Source: Dipteris shenzhenensis (Eukaryota > Polypodiophyta > Polypodiopsida > Gleicheniales). From it: a stretch of DNA of 64,000 nucleotides. The first letter of the stretch is position 1. Each line of letters opens with the position of its first letter. A model generated the notes under the pieces. The model made no database searches. It was not told the origin of the DNA and saw nothing but the letters and a program-made list of their open reading frames with translations. Below, piece after piece: positions 11,241-22,150 of the stretch. Both the position numbers and the translations under genes were made by a program. The stretch lies in the NCBI GenBank assembly GCA_047967505.1, contig CM106540.1; one strand, written 5' to 3'.

Positions 11241-12715
11241 CTCCGTGTTTCTTGACTTGGGCCAAAAACTAAACCAGTGTTCTAGACTGGACCCAAATGT
11301 TCATGAACGATGCGGGAAAGTATCTGGAGATACTGGAGGCGCAGAATACATGCCAAGATGATGAAGACATCCTTGACTTGGTGCCCCCAAATGAGGAGAG
11401 CTTAGGGGCTTGATGTATTAGGAGAGATGCATCTGTAGGGGAATGGGCTAAGGCTGCCATTTATGCAGTAGGTGGCTGCCACATGGACAGCAGACAAAGA
11501 TCCTCCTTGGTGTTGATTTGGGGCAGCCACATGCCATGCACACTAGCACAATGGGCTGGCATATGGGCACAAAGCTGCTGGCCCCTTGCCCTCTTATAGT
11601 GGCTGGTTGGGCTGAGCCAACCAGGTCGGTTGGGCGAGCCAACCAGGTCGGCCCAACAGACCAGCAAAGGGGCTGGGCCCCTGCATAGAAAAGAGGGCCT
11701 AAGGCCCCGTTTTGAGAGCCCTTAAAGGGCTGGACCTGCAGCAGACTGGTCGATTTTTGGAGCAGGCCTTGGGCCTCACTCATTTATCACTTGCAGCAGC
11801 ACTTCAGGGAGCAGAAGGAGCAGCAGACCAACAACCTATGAGCCTACATCCAGGAGGACACTAAGGGCTGGAGAGCTGCAGACCTAGCTCAGCAAAGGTG
11901 CTGCCCACCTAAGCTGATACACATTCAGTAAGGTGGAGAGGATCATTCAGGACAGAGAGTCCACATAAGCTCGAGGGGGAGCATGCGGGCTCGAGTCTAG
12001 AGAACTCCGGCAGATAGTAGAAGTACCTTGTGGTAAGATCAAAGGGCCATGCTCTGGTGGGACTTTGGATCTATCTCTTTTGTATTGTGTCCATATCTTT
12101 GGACGGAAATATATTGTTTTGGTGGTTTCTATTGATTCCACACCCCACAGACTGTGAGCTTGTGGGCTATTCCATCAGTCTTCATCTGTGCGTACCCTCT
12201 GTTGGTAAATTTCTAACAAATTCAGCCCCCCCCCCCCGCCCCCCCCAACGATGGTGGTCTTCCTATGTCAGACAGCCTTGGAATTAGCTGCATCCAGAGC
12301 AGCAGAAAAGGCCCAAGAGGTCAGCATCATCTGTCCTCAGCCTGCAGATTACCTCGCATGAGTGAAGAGCAGTGGGAGTCACCACAGAGAAGAGTTATTG
12401 CAGGAGCAACATCAGGAGCAGTCCTAGGAGGAAACCTATGCCTGTAGGAGAACACAAGGAGTGTGTGGAAGGGAGTTATGTCTGCAGAGGACATCAGAGC
12501 AGATTTCGTAGGAGTGCTTTGCCTAGAGCAGCCATTGAAATCTGATGGAAATGCGTGGTGATCTAGGAGAGTTCTACCACAGTAGGAGAAGCAAACAGAG
12601 TCTGCCATACCTCGGCGATTATTTGCTGGAGGTGATGGTATAGTTTTGATGAGTTTTGTACTGGATCTGTTATCTATATTTGAAACTATTTGGCTGTACA
12701 TTTGTGTGTATTCTC
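11241..12715 (+). repeat. Dispersed repeat copy B: pol 3' end plus LTR-like sequence
   Basis: About 45 codons are open from 11269 to 11415, ending ...DILDLVPPNEESLGA and then a TGA stop. From CCCCCAAATGAGGAGAGC (11384) onward it matches copy A at 2243-3225. The open frame is probably the C-terminus of a retroelement polyprotein, with the LTR following. A C-homopolymer of about 13 bases, then G and another C-run, lies at 12221-12246. Copy B is longer than A because of extra sequence at about 11800-12250. Together with copy A it brackets copia-A, but I cannot show that A and B were once a single element. Confidence 0.5.
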
Positions 12716-13319
12716 TACCTATGTTAAGTGCTCCGTGATACATACAAGCACCCGGAGTGAGTTGACATTCAAAGTTTTCATTGTCATATCTCAAGACTTT
12801 ATTTTTCGTTGCATAAGGATTGGATGTAGCAAGCTGTCCTTTTCTCTAATAGAGTTACCCCACCATAGTGAGGATTCATGTGAAGGGCATACTCAGATTA
12901 GGGGACATTGGATGTTACTGTGACAGGTGTAGAAGCAGAGGTTTGAAGGGTCCTTCATTAGACCTAGCAAAGGGTTGGCATTGAGGGAAGCGGCCAAAAC
13001 AGCAACAAACGACCATCATGATGTAACAGGGGCAGGCAGCAGCACTGGGGCAGCCCATGGTGTGGATCGGGCAGCTGAAGGGCTGCACCCTGAGTCGTGG
13101 CAAGTAGCAGCGGCTTTAGAATGGTGTCGATTGCAGAAGAAGGCAGTTGGAAGCAGGCTGGCAAATGGCAGACCTGCCACACAGCAAGACGGCGCTCAAC
13201 AGGTGTACCAGGACCGACCACTATTGTGTTGGCTCTATAGGAAAGCTTATAAAAATGGGCAATTCAGCCCTCGCTCTTCTCATCAATTGTAGCAAAGCAG
13301 GTGGAGCTAGGATGAAGCC
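12716..13319. other. Spacer, nothing recognised
   Basis: Open frames up to 105 codons (12975-13292) have no recognisable motifs. The sequence looks like LTR-element flank. Confidence 0.3.
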
Positions 13320-13500
13320 CCCAAAATTTTAATGCCATTTATAACAGCGGCGGATGCAAGTGGTAAATGCATAGGAGTTGTTCTCAAGCAAGGCTATGGG
13401 GTAATTGCTTATGAGAGCAGAAAATTGAGTGATAAGGCATGACAAGGAAATGCTTGTTATTATACATGCTATTATCAAGAAATGACACCATTACTTCTAT
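13320..13500 (+). pseudogene. Ty3/gypsy RNase H fragment
   Basis: The + strand reads ITAADASGKCIGVVLKQGYG, then VIAYESRKLSDKA, then a TGA stop. This matches the start of gypsy RNase H (the (T/A)DAS...G..L.Q...PIAYESRKLS block, with the first catalytic Asp present). It is short and stop-interrupted. It has the opposite orientation to the gypsy remnant at 15.6-17.2 kb, so it is probably from a different insertion. Confidence 0.75.
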
Positions 13501-14370
13501 GGTGATCACTTCTGGTCTACACCCAAGCATGTGTGATAGCATATGTTCATACTGTGCATGGGTGTGTGATTTTGTATGTGTGCAACTACTCTGTGCTTTT
13601 TAACGACTCGGAGATAGGTATTTACAGACTTTTAATGCAGTGCTCATGGATGCATACTGGAAAGGAGATTGCAGGAGTGAGAGCTTGCATAACTTGACAA
13701 ATTGCTCAATATAAATAGCAGTAAGGAGATATACACAATTACACTTGGATTGAGGGGCCAAGACCCGCCCCCTGCCCCCCTTGTCCAGGCTATTTTATTT
13801 CCTGAAATGGAGATACAAAACCAGGGTGCCATGCACACGACAAACTGACTCAAAGTCTGGAGAGTGAAGGCTTAGACATGACTGTAGAATGAGACTGCGC
13901 ATGTACTATCTACAAAGGATGACTCAAAGGTTAGAGTTGGTGAGAAATGGACTCCAGGGCTACCTAAATTGGCAAGGAAGATGCCTACATAGTCACAATT
14001 TCATCCCACATCAAATGAATGTTCTAGATTTCTAGAAAAGAGAAAATTTCATTGCAAAAAATACAGCAAACAGACAATGCTCAGACGCAAACTCCCCTTC
14101 CACGTGGGCTCCCTTGAAGATGGAGCCCTTGGTGCACTTGTAGCCCTCTTGCTTGGGTAAAATCTTGGGGCTGGAGAGAAAAACTTTGAAATGAGTGATG
14201 CAGGGACGAAAGAGAGAGCCTTAGAGTGGAATAATGGTGTAGGAACAGGGTGTTGTAGCTGATCCAAGGTACGGGGAAGACAAAGGGATGTGGCTGTTGA
14301 TCTAGGGATGAGAAGAAAGAGAGATTTCTGCAGGAAGAGAGGGCTGAAACTGTAGGGAGAGGAATTTCTG
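13501..14370. other. Spacer, nothing recognised
   Basis: There are no motifs on either strand; TG-rich microsatellite-like patches occur near 13520-13590. Confidence 0.3.
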
Positions 14371-14710
14371 CACAGTTGAGAGAGAAGATTGCACAATAGA
14401 GAGAAATATACTGATAGAGGAGGGAGAATGTTGCTGCTGTTGCTCCCAGTCGGGGAAAGGCTGCACAGTAGAGAGAGAATATTGCAAAGTAGAGAGAGAG
14501 AGATTTGCAGAGGAGGGAGAATGCTGCTGCTACCAGGCAGGGGGAAGAGAATGGGATGTTGCTACTACTCTGGGTTTAAGAGAAAGGCCTGGAATTGTAG
14601 AAAGAGAAGCTTGCACTGTAAAGAGAGAAGACTACACAGTAGAGAGAGAAAGACTGGCAGAGTAGGAAGGTGGTCTGCTACACCACTAAGAGGGAGCTTG
14701 TCTGCACCAA
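14371..14710 (+). repeat. Purine-rich degenerate minisatellite
   Basis: Repeated GTAGAGAGAGA(A/G) words are spaced irregularly. Two related blocks start AGAGGAGGGAGAATG(T/C)TGCTG at about 14417 and 14511. Open frames across it are composition artefacts. Confidence 0.5.
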
Positions 14711-15600
14711 GGGGATGATGGGAGGAGCTGCAAAATGCGGGGGAAAATGTGTAGGAATGAGGGGAGGTCGCCCTTTGCCCAAAATGGCAAGTTTGTGGGG
14801 GGACTAGGCGAGCCCAGGTTAGCAACGAAATCCACCCCAAGCAGGGCACCATTTTGGTGGGTTGGCCCATTTTTTTCCCCCACTCCTTGCCTGGCCCCTC
14901 CCATTGCCAAGTGGCTGGGCCAGTTGGCCCTACTGCCAGCTCAGACCCCTGCAGACTGCCATGTGACATAAATACCTTAAAAATTCAAAGTTGTCGAAAT
15001 TGAATTATGACTTCACTATGGGTTCCTAAGAGGTAGTCCTAGACATTGACCTACTCTAAAGTCGCTTTTGAGCTTGATTAACATCAACAAAAGATTGTTT
15101 GTTTGTCATCTTATCTTGTATTCTGATGCCTCTTGGCATGTTTCCTAGCTCATACCCAAGTCCTTGAGACATTCTCTTGGATGGTTGCTAGCTCGGTCTG
15201 CAATATGTGCATTTGATTGGTCTAAAAATGGATACTTAGGTGGGATGTGTTTTTTGTTGTCCCTCTTGGAGAGGACATCTCTCTTGTGGGTTATCCAAGA
15301 GCCCACCCTCAAACGCTAGACCTAGCGCTCATGACCTAATTGAATAATAGAAAAATATTCTCTTGCAAAACATGCTAGAATAAAATAAATAGAAAGTCTA
15401 AAGAAAAAGCAAGTGGATATAGTTTGAAATTAAGTGACATTCCCTTTGTCTTTCATTCTATTGTCCTTGATTGAAATGCTTCCTCATAAGCATTCAAGGT
15501 TTTTGGAAATGCATGAAAGATAGCTTTGTCCATCCATTTTTTGTCGATGGGTTAAACTTAAGGAGATACATCTTGCGAGTCTTTCCTCATCTTCTCATGG
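14711..15600. other. Spacer, nothing recognised
   Basis: No gene motifs; probably the flank or LTR of the gypsy remnant that follows, but LTR ends are not definable. Confidence 0.3.
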
Positions 15601-15609
15601 TATTTGTGG

Positions 15610-17240
15610 AAGATGATCTACTATGGGATCAAAGGATCTTATTGTCCTCCACTTTGGGTGGGTCGTTTATACTTGGCTCTTGAAGTGGTTCCCCAACAAA
15701 GAGTTTTACCAAGTTGACGTGGAATACATTGTGTATCTTCCAATGGGCTGGAAGGCTCAGTTGAACTGAGACATTGTTGATTACCTGCAACACTTTGAAG
15801 GGACCATAATACGTAAAAGAGAGTTTGAAGTATATTCTCTTTTAGACCACCTTAGTTTTTAACCTAGCTTTGTTAGAATTTAATAGCACCCAGTGGTCCT
15901 CTTTAACTTAACATGCCCTTCGTCTTTTATTTGCGGTTGCCTTTTGCTTTTCCTAATATTTTTAAATGGCTGTCCCCACTGTGGCATAAGCAGAGTCATA
16001 GTCCTCAACGAATTGATCAGCGGCAAAGATTTCCTCTTTAGTTTGCATTAAAGGAGTTGGTAAGGATCTATAATCTCAAAAGGGCCCTTTCCAGTGGAAG
16101 AATGGATAGTGTTATCGTAATCAAACTCTACAAGAGAACGAAACCTTTCTAGCAAGGTTTGTTGATCATGCACATAAAATTTAAGCAAATCCAAGAGGGT
16201 GATATTTGTAACTAAAGTTTTGCCATTTGTTTGGGGATGGAAGGCTAAGGAGAAACTTAGAAGGGTTCCAAGATTCTCAAATAAAACTTGCCAGAAGTTA
16301 CTTGTGAACTTAAAATCTCGATCTGAAATTATGGACTTGGGCATCTCGTGGTGCCTGAAGATGTGCTCGATAAATAAATGTGCAGCTTTAGATACTTTGT
16401 GATTCCTTCCACAAGGGATGAAGTGAGCTTGCTTTTTAAAGCAATCGACTATTACTTGAATCCCATCATGGCCTTGGTTTGTCTTGGGAATTCGTGTAAT
16501 GAAATCCATGGTGATGTGCTCCCAAGGTCTTTCTGGAATAGGTAAAGGCTAAATGTCGTAATGCAATTCAGTATCCCTTAGCCGCTTGCTTTCATAGGCC
16601 ACTATATGCTGATCTTGAGTAAGAGCAACACCAATGAAATTGCCACTTGCCTCAGTTGCTACTAAGAAAGGTTTCCTCGAAATGAGAAGCGCAAGACCTA
16701 TGGTCAAAGCATGCTTCAAATTTTGAAAGGATTCTTTTTCCTTGGAGATCCATCTAAACTTGATATTTTTCTTGACGAGGTCATGAAGAGGGGCAACAAG
16801 TTGAGCACAATGCCAAATGAACGTAAGGCCGCAAATTGAAGCTTGGCCTTCTCTTTATACTTCTTCCCTTCAAAGAAGTACTTGAGATCTTGGATCCAGG
16901 CCAGCAAGACTTCGGGCTACTAATCCTCTCCCTTGTACTTGTTGAATTTGAAGAGCTTGTCTCCAAGAGGTACTTTATATTTTGCATAGCTTCGTCTCCT
17001 TGAGCACCTTGAAAGAGAAGAATTTCGATGTGCTGCTTTCTACCTCGAGGAGGGGGAACAGAGGATGAAGTTGTGGATGTCCGATTGAGGCCAAGAGTCA
17101 TTAGTTCCCACCTGGTTGCTTTCCAAAACTTGAATTTGTTAGGTATATTGGACAAGAGAGAACTCAACTCATGGAGGTTAGGAGGATCAAGACCATTGGT
17201 TGCCATGATGGCAGGTTGACTCAATGGAGACAATCTTCTT
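15610..17240 (-). pseudogene. Ty3/gypsy remnant with internal deletion (gag, RNase H, integrase)
   Basis: Reading the minus strand: gag-like segment 17233-16740 (ATNGLDPPNLHELSSLLSNI; ILLFQGAQGDEAMQNIKYLL; AWIQDLKYFFEGKKY); RNase H 16730-16555 (VATEASGNFIGVALTQ, IVAYESKRLRD, with Glu where the first catalytic Asp is usual); integrase core 16509-16048 (MDFITRIPKT, ISDRDFKFTSNFWQ, FHPQTNGKT); integrase C-terminal region 15840-15640 (YYGPFKVLQVINNVSVQLSL and HWKIHNVFHVNLVK). The jump from gag straight to RNase H shows loss of protease and most of the reverse transcriptase. Stops and frame changes make it inactive. Confidence 0.85.
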
Positions 17241-18054
17241 ATTTATGAAGGATCTATGATTTTTTTCTTCGGCCTTGAATAGGACACTTTTCTATCCTAT
17301 AGTACTACCTAACTAGTGTTGAACATCTTTACTTATACGAGGATGCTTGTTGTATCTTATGCAAAACAAAATTTAGGACTTTGGTTGATGGAAGTAAATC
17401 TATTGTGTCAAATGTGGTGTTGCATCCTATTATGTTTATAGAGGACAAATAAATAAGTTTTGAGAATCTCACCATGTCTAAGGGGCCTATAGGATTTGAG
17501 CTTCAATTCATCAAACTCCTTGGGAAATACTTTTGAGCTATTGAGGAAGAAAATCATATAGAAGCAAATCCTAATGAAGATTTCAAGGAGAGAAGGAAAA
17601 AGATCTTACTTCAATGTTATAGTAGCTTTGGACCCATTGATGATTATCACTTTAGATATGATTGTAATGTTTCTTTTAGAGAAACCCACACGATTAGAAA
17701 TGTTGATAGAGAAACCTTCAAGAAGATACCTCAATTCATCACTACCTTGGAACGATATGCAACGTCCAATAAATTATTTAATTGAGTTTGAAAGTTGAAT
17801 CATGACCTTGTTGCAATGTACAAGTACACTTCTATAGCAAAGATTCTACAAAATAAAGAATTATAAGCAAGATATATGGTTTGTCTCATAACTGCTTTGA
17901 AGGATATAGCAAAAAATTCAGAGCACCGCCGATGGGTATATGACACTGATAGAAATCCGATACAACAAGCAGAAAGGGTGGATCTACTAAACAAGCATCA
18001 TCACCCATGTTGAATGCTAAGTGCTAAGTAGTGCATAGTCATATCATTAGTAAT
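17241..18054. other. Spacer, nothing recognised
   Basis: AT-rich, no domain recognised. An open frame at 17574-17798 has no family signature. Confidence 0.3.
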
Positions 18055-18088
18055 GGCATCGTCATCATCATCATCATCATCATCATCG
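18055..18088. repeat. (ATC)n microsatellite
   Basis: About nine consecutive ATC units are followed by ATCGAG. Confidence 0.9.
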
Positions 18089-18199
18089 AGTCAATAACTA
18101 TCAATCACCATCAATGTTGGTTGGCTTTGGTCAATGCAATGCGCCCCCACGAGGGTATATGTGTATCAGAGAGGTATTGATGTGTAGCTAGTGGTGAAG

Positions 18200-19198
18200 G
18201 ACTGGTGATTGTTTGTGGGTGTTGCCTATCTCAGTCTCTTGGCAATGTCTTTGGTCCTGACCGGGGTTATCGTAACCCCTGTGGGTCATGTCGTAGACTT
18301 GAACATGGATGGAAGGTCTCTCAATGTGATATGCATGTCCGTTCGCTGTTTACTGCGATGTGTCTTAGGATCCGTATCTCTGCTGCGCCTGCTATCAATG
18401 GCTGTGAGGCTCGTGTGATCTGCTTAGAAGAACTTCGTGATCTTGCTCTAAGAAGGGTCGGGCCATGTGCCTGAAGACTATCTTTGCGCCGTGAGAGGGT
18501 CTTGAGTAAGTGCTCCCTGTGGCAGGCCACCTCGATGATGAAGGCAGAGAGGCATCCCTGGTATGGGTATGAGAGAAGTCTGGATAGTGGCCCAAAGTCG
18601 GCCCTAAAAAATCAATGGTATTGACCGCGGATCTCGTAGTACATAGGGCATTTGAATGCGAAGTGCTCCTTTGACTTCACCTCTTATTGATCACATAATG
18701 TGCATATGCGTCTCTCCCTGGGTATCCCCTCTGGTCGTCCGCTCTCGATGCAGAGTCGGTTTGATGAAACTCGAAACTATCTGATAGATATCCTTAGTGA
18801 GTGTGGCAAGTGGATTCGAGTGTACTCTGGTGGTACATGAAGCCCTCCGCAGAGATGCGCAGGCAGTGGTCTCTGTAGAAACTGAGCTTCACTGGAAGCT
18901 GCCTCGACTCCAACCAGGTTCTGAATGCGTGCAAATTTAGTAGATCCTCTTGAATGACCTAGTTGACCTCATGGTATCTTAGCGGGATAGATGGAGCATC
19001 TAAGCTGTACTGGAAGGGAGGCAGTCTGTCTATGTGAAGCCCCAATCTCTCAAAACACCTACGTGTCTGGGCATACCACCCTCTCTCATCCCCACTGTCT
19101 ACGAGGTCCATGGATGAAGATAAAGCTAGCCATGGCAACCTGTGCCGCTTCGCCGTAGTGGTGGACCCGTACTGTCTAACAAGAAAGAGAAAAACCAT
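18200..19198 (-). pseudogene. Non-LTR element C-terminal (CxxC/HxxxC) remnant
   Basis: On the minus strand near 18720-18610 it reads RRICTLCDQ, a stop, then VKSKEHFAFKCPMYYEIRGQ. This is the Cys/His-rich C-terminal signature of many LINE-type reverse-transcriptase proteins (RxCxxC...V.S.EHF...CP.Y..IR). Upstream minus-strand frames (19198-18959) carry tryptophan-rich segments in keeping with the preceding region. Several stops interrupt it. Confidence 0.6.
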
Positions 19199-21420
19199 AA
19201 AGAGGAGAGGTGATTACAACCTTCAAGGTGGTAACGGCTATGCATCAAGATTACATGAGTATTTCCATCTTGATGTTTTTGACTAAATAGTAATTTTCTT
19301 GGTTGAAAGTGAGATTCCCCTCTATGTATACCTAATTTCTATGAAAGTGCAAGCAAATGTGGTGTTCTTTTACTTAGCATCATGGAGTATCTACAACTAT
19401 CAAGACAGGAGGTCACATTGTGTGAAATTGAATATTAGTTCAAAAGCACTTATTGGGAAGGGATACCCCAGAAATGCTATCGAAATAACATAAAAGATTG
19501 CGTGGATTACTTTAAAGCACAGAGTGCTATAGGCTTATCTAGTAAGTGTCAGAGAAAATAACCTTGACTACCTTTGACAATATAGTTTGAAAAGTGTGTT
19601 GAACTCCTCATGTGGTGATTTTGGCAATGTATCTTCATCTTCATCATCAAGGTGGAAGATTCTCATGACATTTTCCTCCAAAAGCATGATTGGGTTCTTG
19701 TTGACTATGATTATGAAACTAGTCCATGAAAAGCCACAAAATTTGTAAAATGTGTCTTCTTTTCAAGCCACTCACTAGAGTTTGGTGTCCATTTGCACTT
19801 ATGAGGTGTGATCATCTATTCTTGTTCTATCTTCTGCTTCTTTCTTGGCTATGTGGTTATCAACTTTTGTTATGCTTCCATTACTCTACCAAAGAGATTT
19901 ATGGAAGGGTTTCTTTGAGATTGTGGAAGAGTTTGAAGGGTGAAAGGGTATGAAGGGATATAGAATGGAGGGCGAGATTTGGCTAAGATTTGTCATAGAA
20001 TGTGAACATTGGTGCCAAAATCTAGTGAGGCTATGTGGTGTTATCATAGATGGATGGTGTTGATTGTTAGAGTCTATAATAGCTTTGAGTTATAAGAGCT
20101 TGTATATTGCAAAATAAAAATTAGATAGATTATATGCCTATGTTTGAATTACCACTAGCTAGGCAAATAGAATTAGTACCTTGAGAGTGGCTGTTAATGT
20201 AATAATGCACCCATGAGTAGTACAATGCCAAAATGGAGAATTAAATCCCATTAAGGATTTAAATGGTCTTTCTATGAGAAATGAGAGAGATTTAGCTCGC
20301 TCCCTTGCTGCTTCCCTACCCTGCTCACCACATGGAATGGGACAACATTGAGTTAATGAAGTGAAGCCTCTCCTATCCTCTCTAATTAGCCTTGGGCCAT
20401 AGACATTAGAGGGCACATCACTAGTCTTGTTGCTTCATTTAGAGAGGAGTTTCATTATCAATATCTGGGAGGGTGAGGGAGTTCATTCAAGGTGACTTTA
20501 GACAATTATTTATAGTCCTTTGCTTGCTTGCTACTACTTGGAAGGGTACTCAAAGAGCAGGAGCTTGTAGGGCGCGCTTTAGTCCTCGAGGGGGTCACTA
20601 ACAAATATGCAAGTGTAGCACGCATGTTCAAAGAACAGGATTTTAAAAATATTTTTCGCACATTTTTTACATATAGAAGGGTACTGTTTTAAAGGTGGTA
20701 TTCACATATTGAATAGAAAAAGGGTGCATTTACTTGAGATTCACTCAAGCCATTTGCCAAATTCAAAAAGGACTAAGCTTACAACTCGATAAAGCTCAAT
20801 GCAAAAACCCATTTATTGAACATTTGAAGCAATTGCTCGACCATAATGAGCACAACCCGAGGCCACCATGCCCTCTCTTTCATACTCACATAAATATATG
20901 ATTCTCTAAGGAAAGGCTCAAATGCCCTTCAGAATAAATCTCAAATTATAACATCGAATACAGGATGTAGACAAGTCAGCACACTCACATCCCTACAGGT
21001 CTCCACTTGGTCCTGAGACCCAGTACCAGTCTTGTGCATCTTTGCAAACCATTGAGTTCCTCTAGCACAATCATTCCTATCCAAAGAAGCCCCATAGCAC
21101 AACATCTGCTTTGTTAACATGAGACAATCAAACAATGAGATGGGAAATAAATGAATCGAAACCTCCAACTCAAGAGGTACTAGGAGAAAGACTCTAGAGA
21201 ACCTTAGAGATACTTCTGCTTTGGATTTGCTAATGCCCTCCAAGGAAGGGTCGTTAAAGTGATGTAAGTTAAGGTAGTTGAGTTCAACCTAACAAGACAA
21301 CTCTTACTACTGTGGTGCTACTATGACGAATTGGGAAATTGTACACTTGTTTTGATTTCTAGATCTTTTGAGCAGCGAGAGAAAAGATGTGGTTTGTTTC
21401 AGAAGTGATTGGTGGGTAGT
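19199..21420. other. Spacer, nothing recognised
   Basis: AT-rich with short open frames only (at most 100 codons, 20941-21243), none with motifs. Probably eroded retroelement sequence. Confidence 0.3.
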
Positions 21421-21429
21421 AGGCAAGAA

Positions 21430-21870
21430 CGACCATCACAACCCCTTAGTCTCATGAACATGTACCACACTTGCTTCCATTTTCAAAGGTGCAAGAACCA
21501 CATGAAACTTGTATGATGGGAAAGAAAGAAAAAGTCTTTTTCTCATGAGGGCGACTATTAGAGAAAGGGTACTCTAGAGGTGGTACATGTTTGATCTATA
21601 TGGATAAATTCCTACTTTAGCTTTGGGGGGATGTCTCTACTTCATGCTCATCATCAATGACTATAGGAGGTACATGTGGATGTATTTTTTATGGGATAAG
21701 GATGAACCTCTTCGAAAAGTTAAAGAGTGGGACAATAATTGGAGAATGAAAGTGAAAAAGTTTTATATGGATAGAGGAGATGAATTTGACATGTGCTTGA
21801 AGGACAATGGCATTCATTGTCTACTCATACTAGATGCACGTACACCTCAACAAATGGTACTGTAGAATCC
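21430..21870 (+). pseudogene. copia integrase fragment
   Basis: The + strand holds a continuous integrase-like stretch: GTLEVVHV, GGCLYFMLIINDYRRYMWMY, KDNGIHCL and a PQQMV end. This corresponds to the copia integrase core from the first Asp region (Asp lost here) through GG.(R)Y(F/M)...DDY.R to the conserved PQQNG. One frame change near 21630 and a terminal tandem expansion end it. Confidence 0.75.
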
Positions 21871-21964
21871 AAATTGCTCACGTACACCTCAACAAATGGT
21901 ACTGTAGAATCCAAATTGCTCACGTACACCTCAACATATGGTACTGTAGAATCCAAATTGCTTA
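21839..21964 (+). repeat. 42 bp tandem repeat, three units
   Basis: Three units of exactly 42 bp start at 21839, 21881 and 21923, each beginning CGTACACCTCAACA and ending AAATTGCT(C/T)A. The third carries A-to-T (CAACATATGG) and C-to-T changes. Unit 1 overlaps the PQQ(N)GT end of the integrase fragment, so the array grew from retroelement coding sequence. Confidence 0.9.
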
Positions 21965-22150
21965 GTGTTGGTAGAGAAAACTGAAAACATTAAAAGGCAA
22001 AGCCTAGGATGGTAAATTTTGAGCACGTAACTTAATTAGGATACAATAATCCAAATTTAATGTACACATGTGGTTGAACCAAAGGGAAGTTATGCTGAAT
22101 GGAGGGACTTCTTTATTAATCACTCTCCTCTTTAGTGCTTCTTGGCCTTG

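Noticed and set aside
18205-18474. 89-codon + strand frame with several Cys
   Set aside because: Antisense to the LINE C-terminal remnant, which has a real motif on the minus strand.
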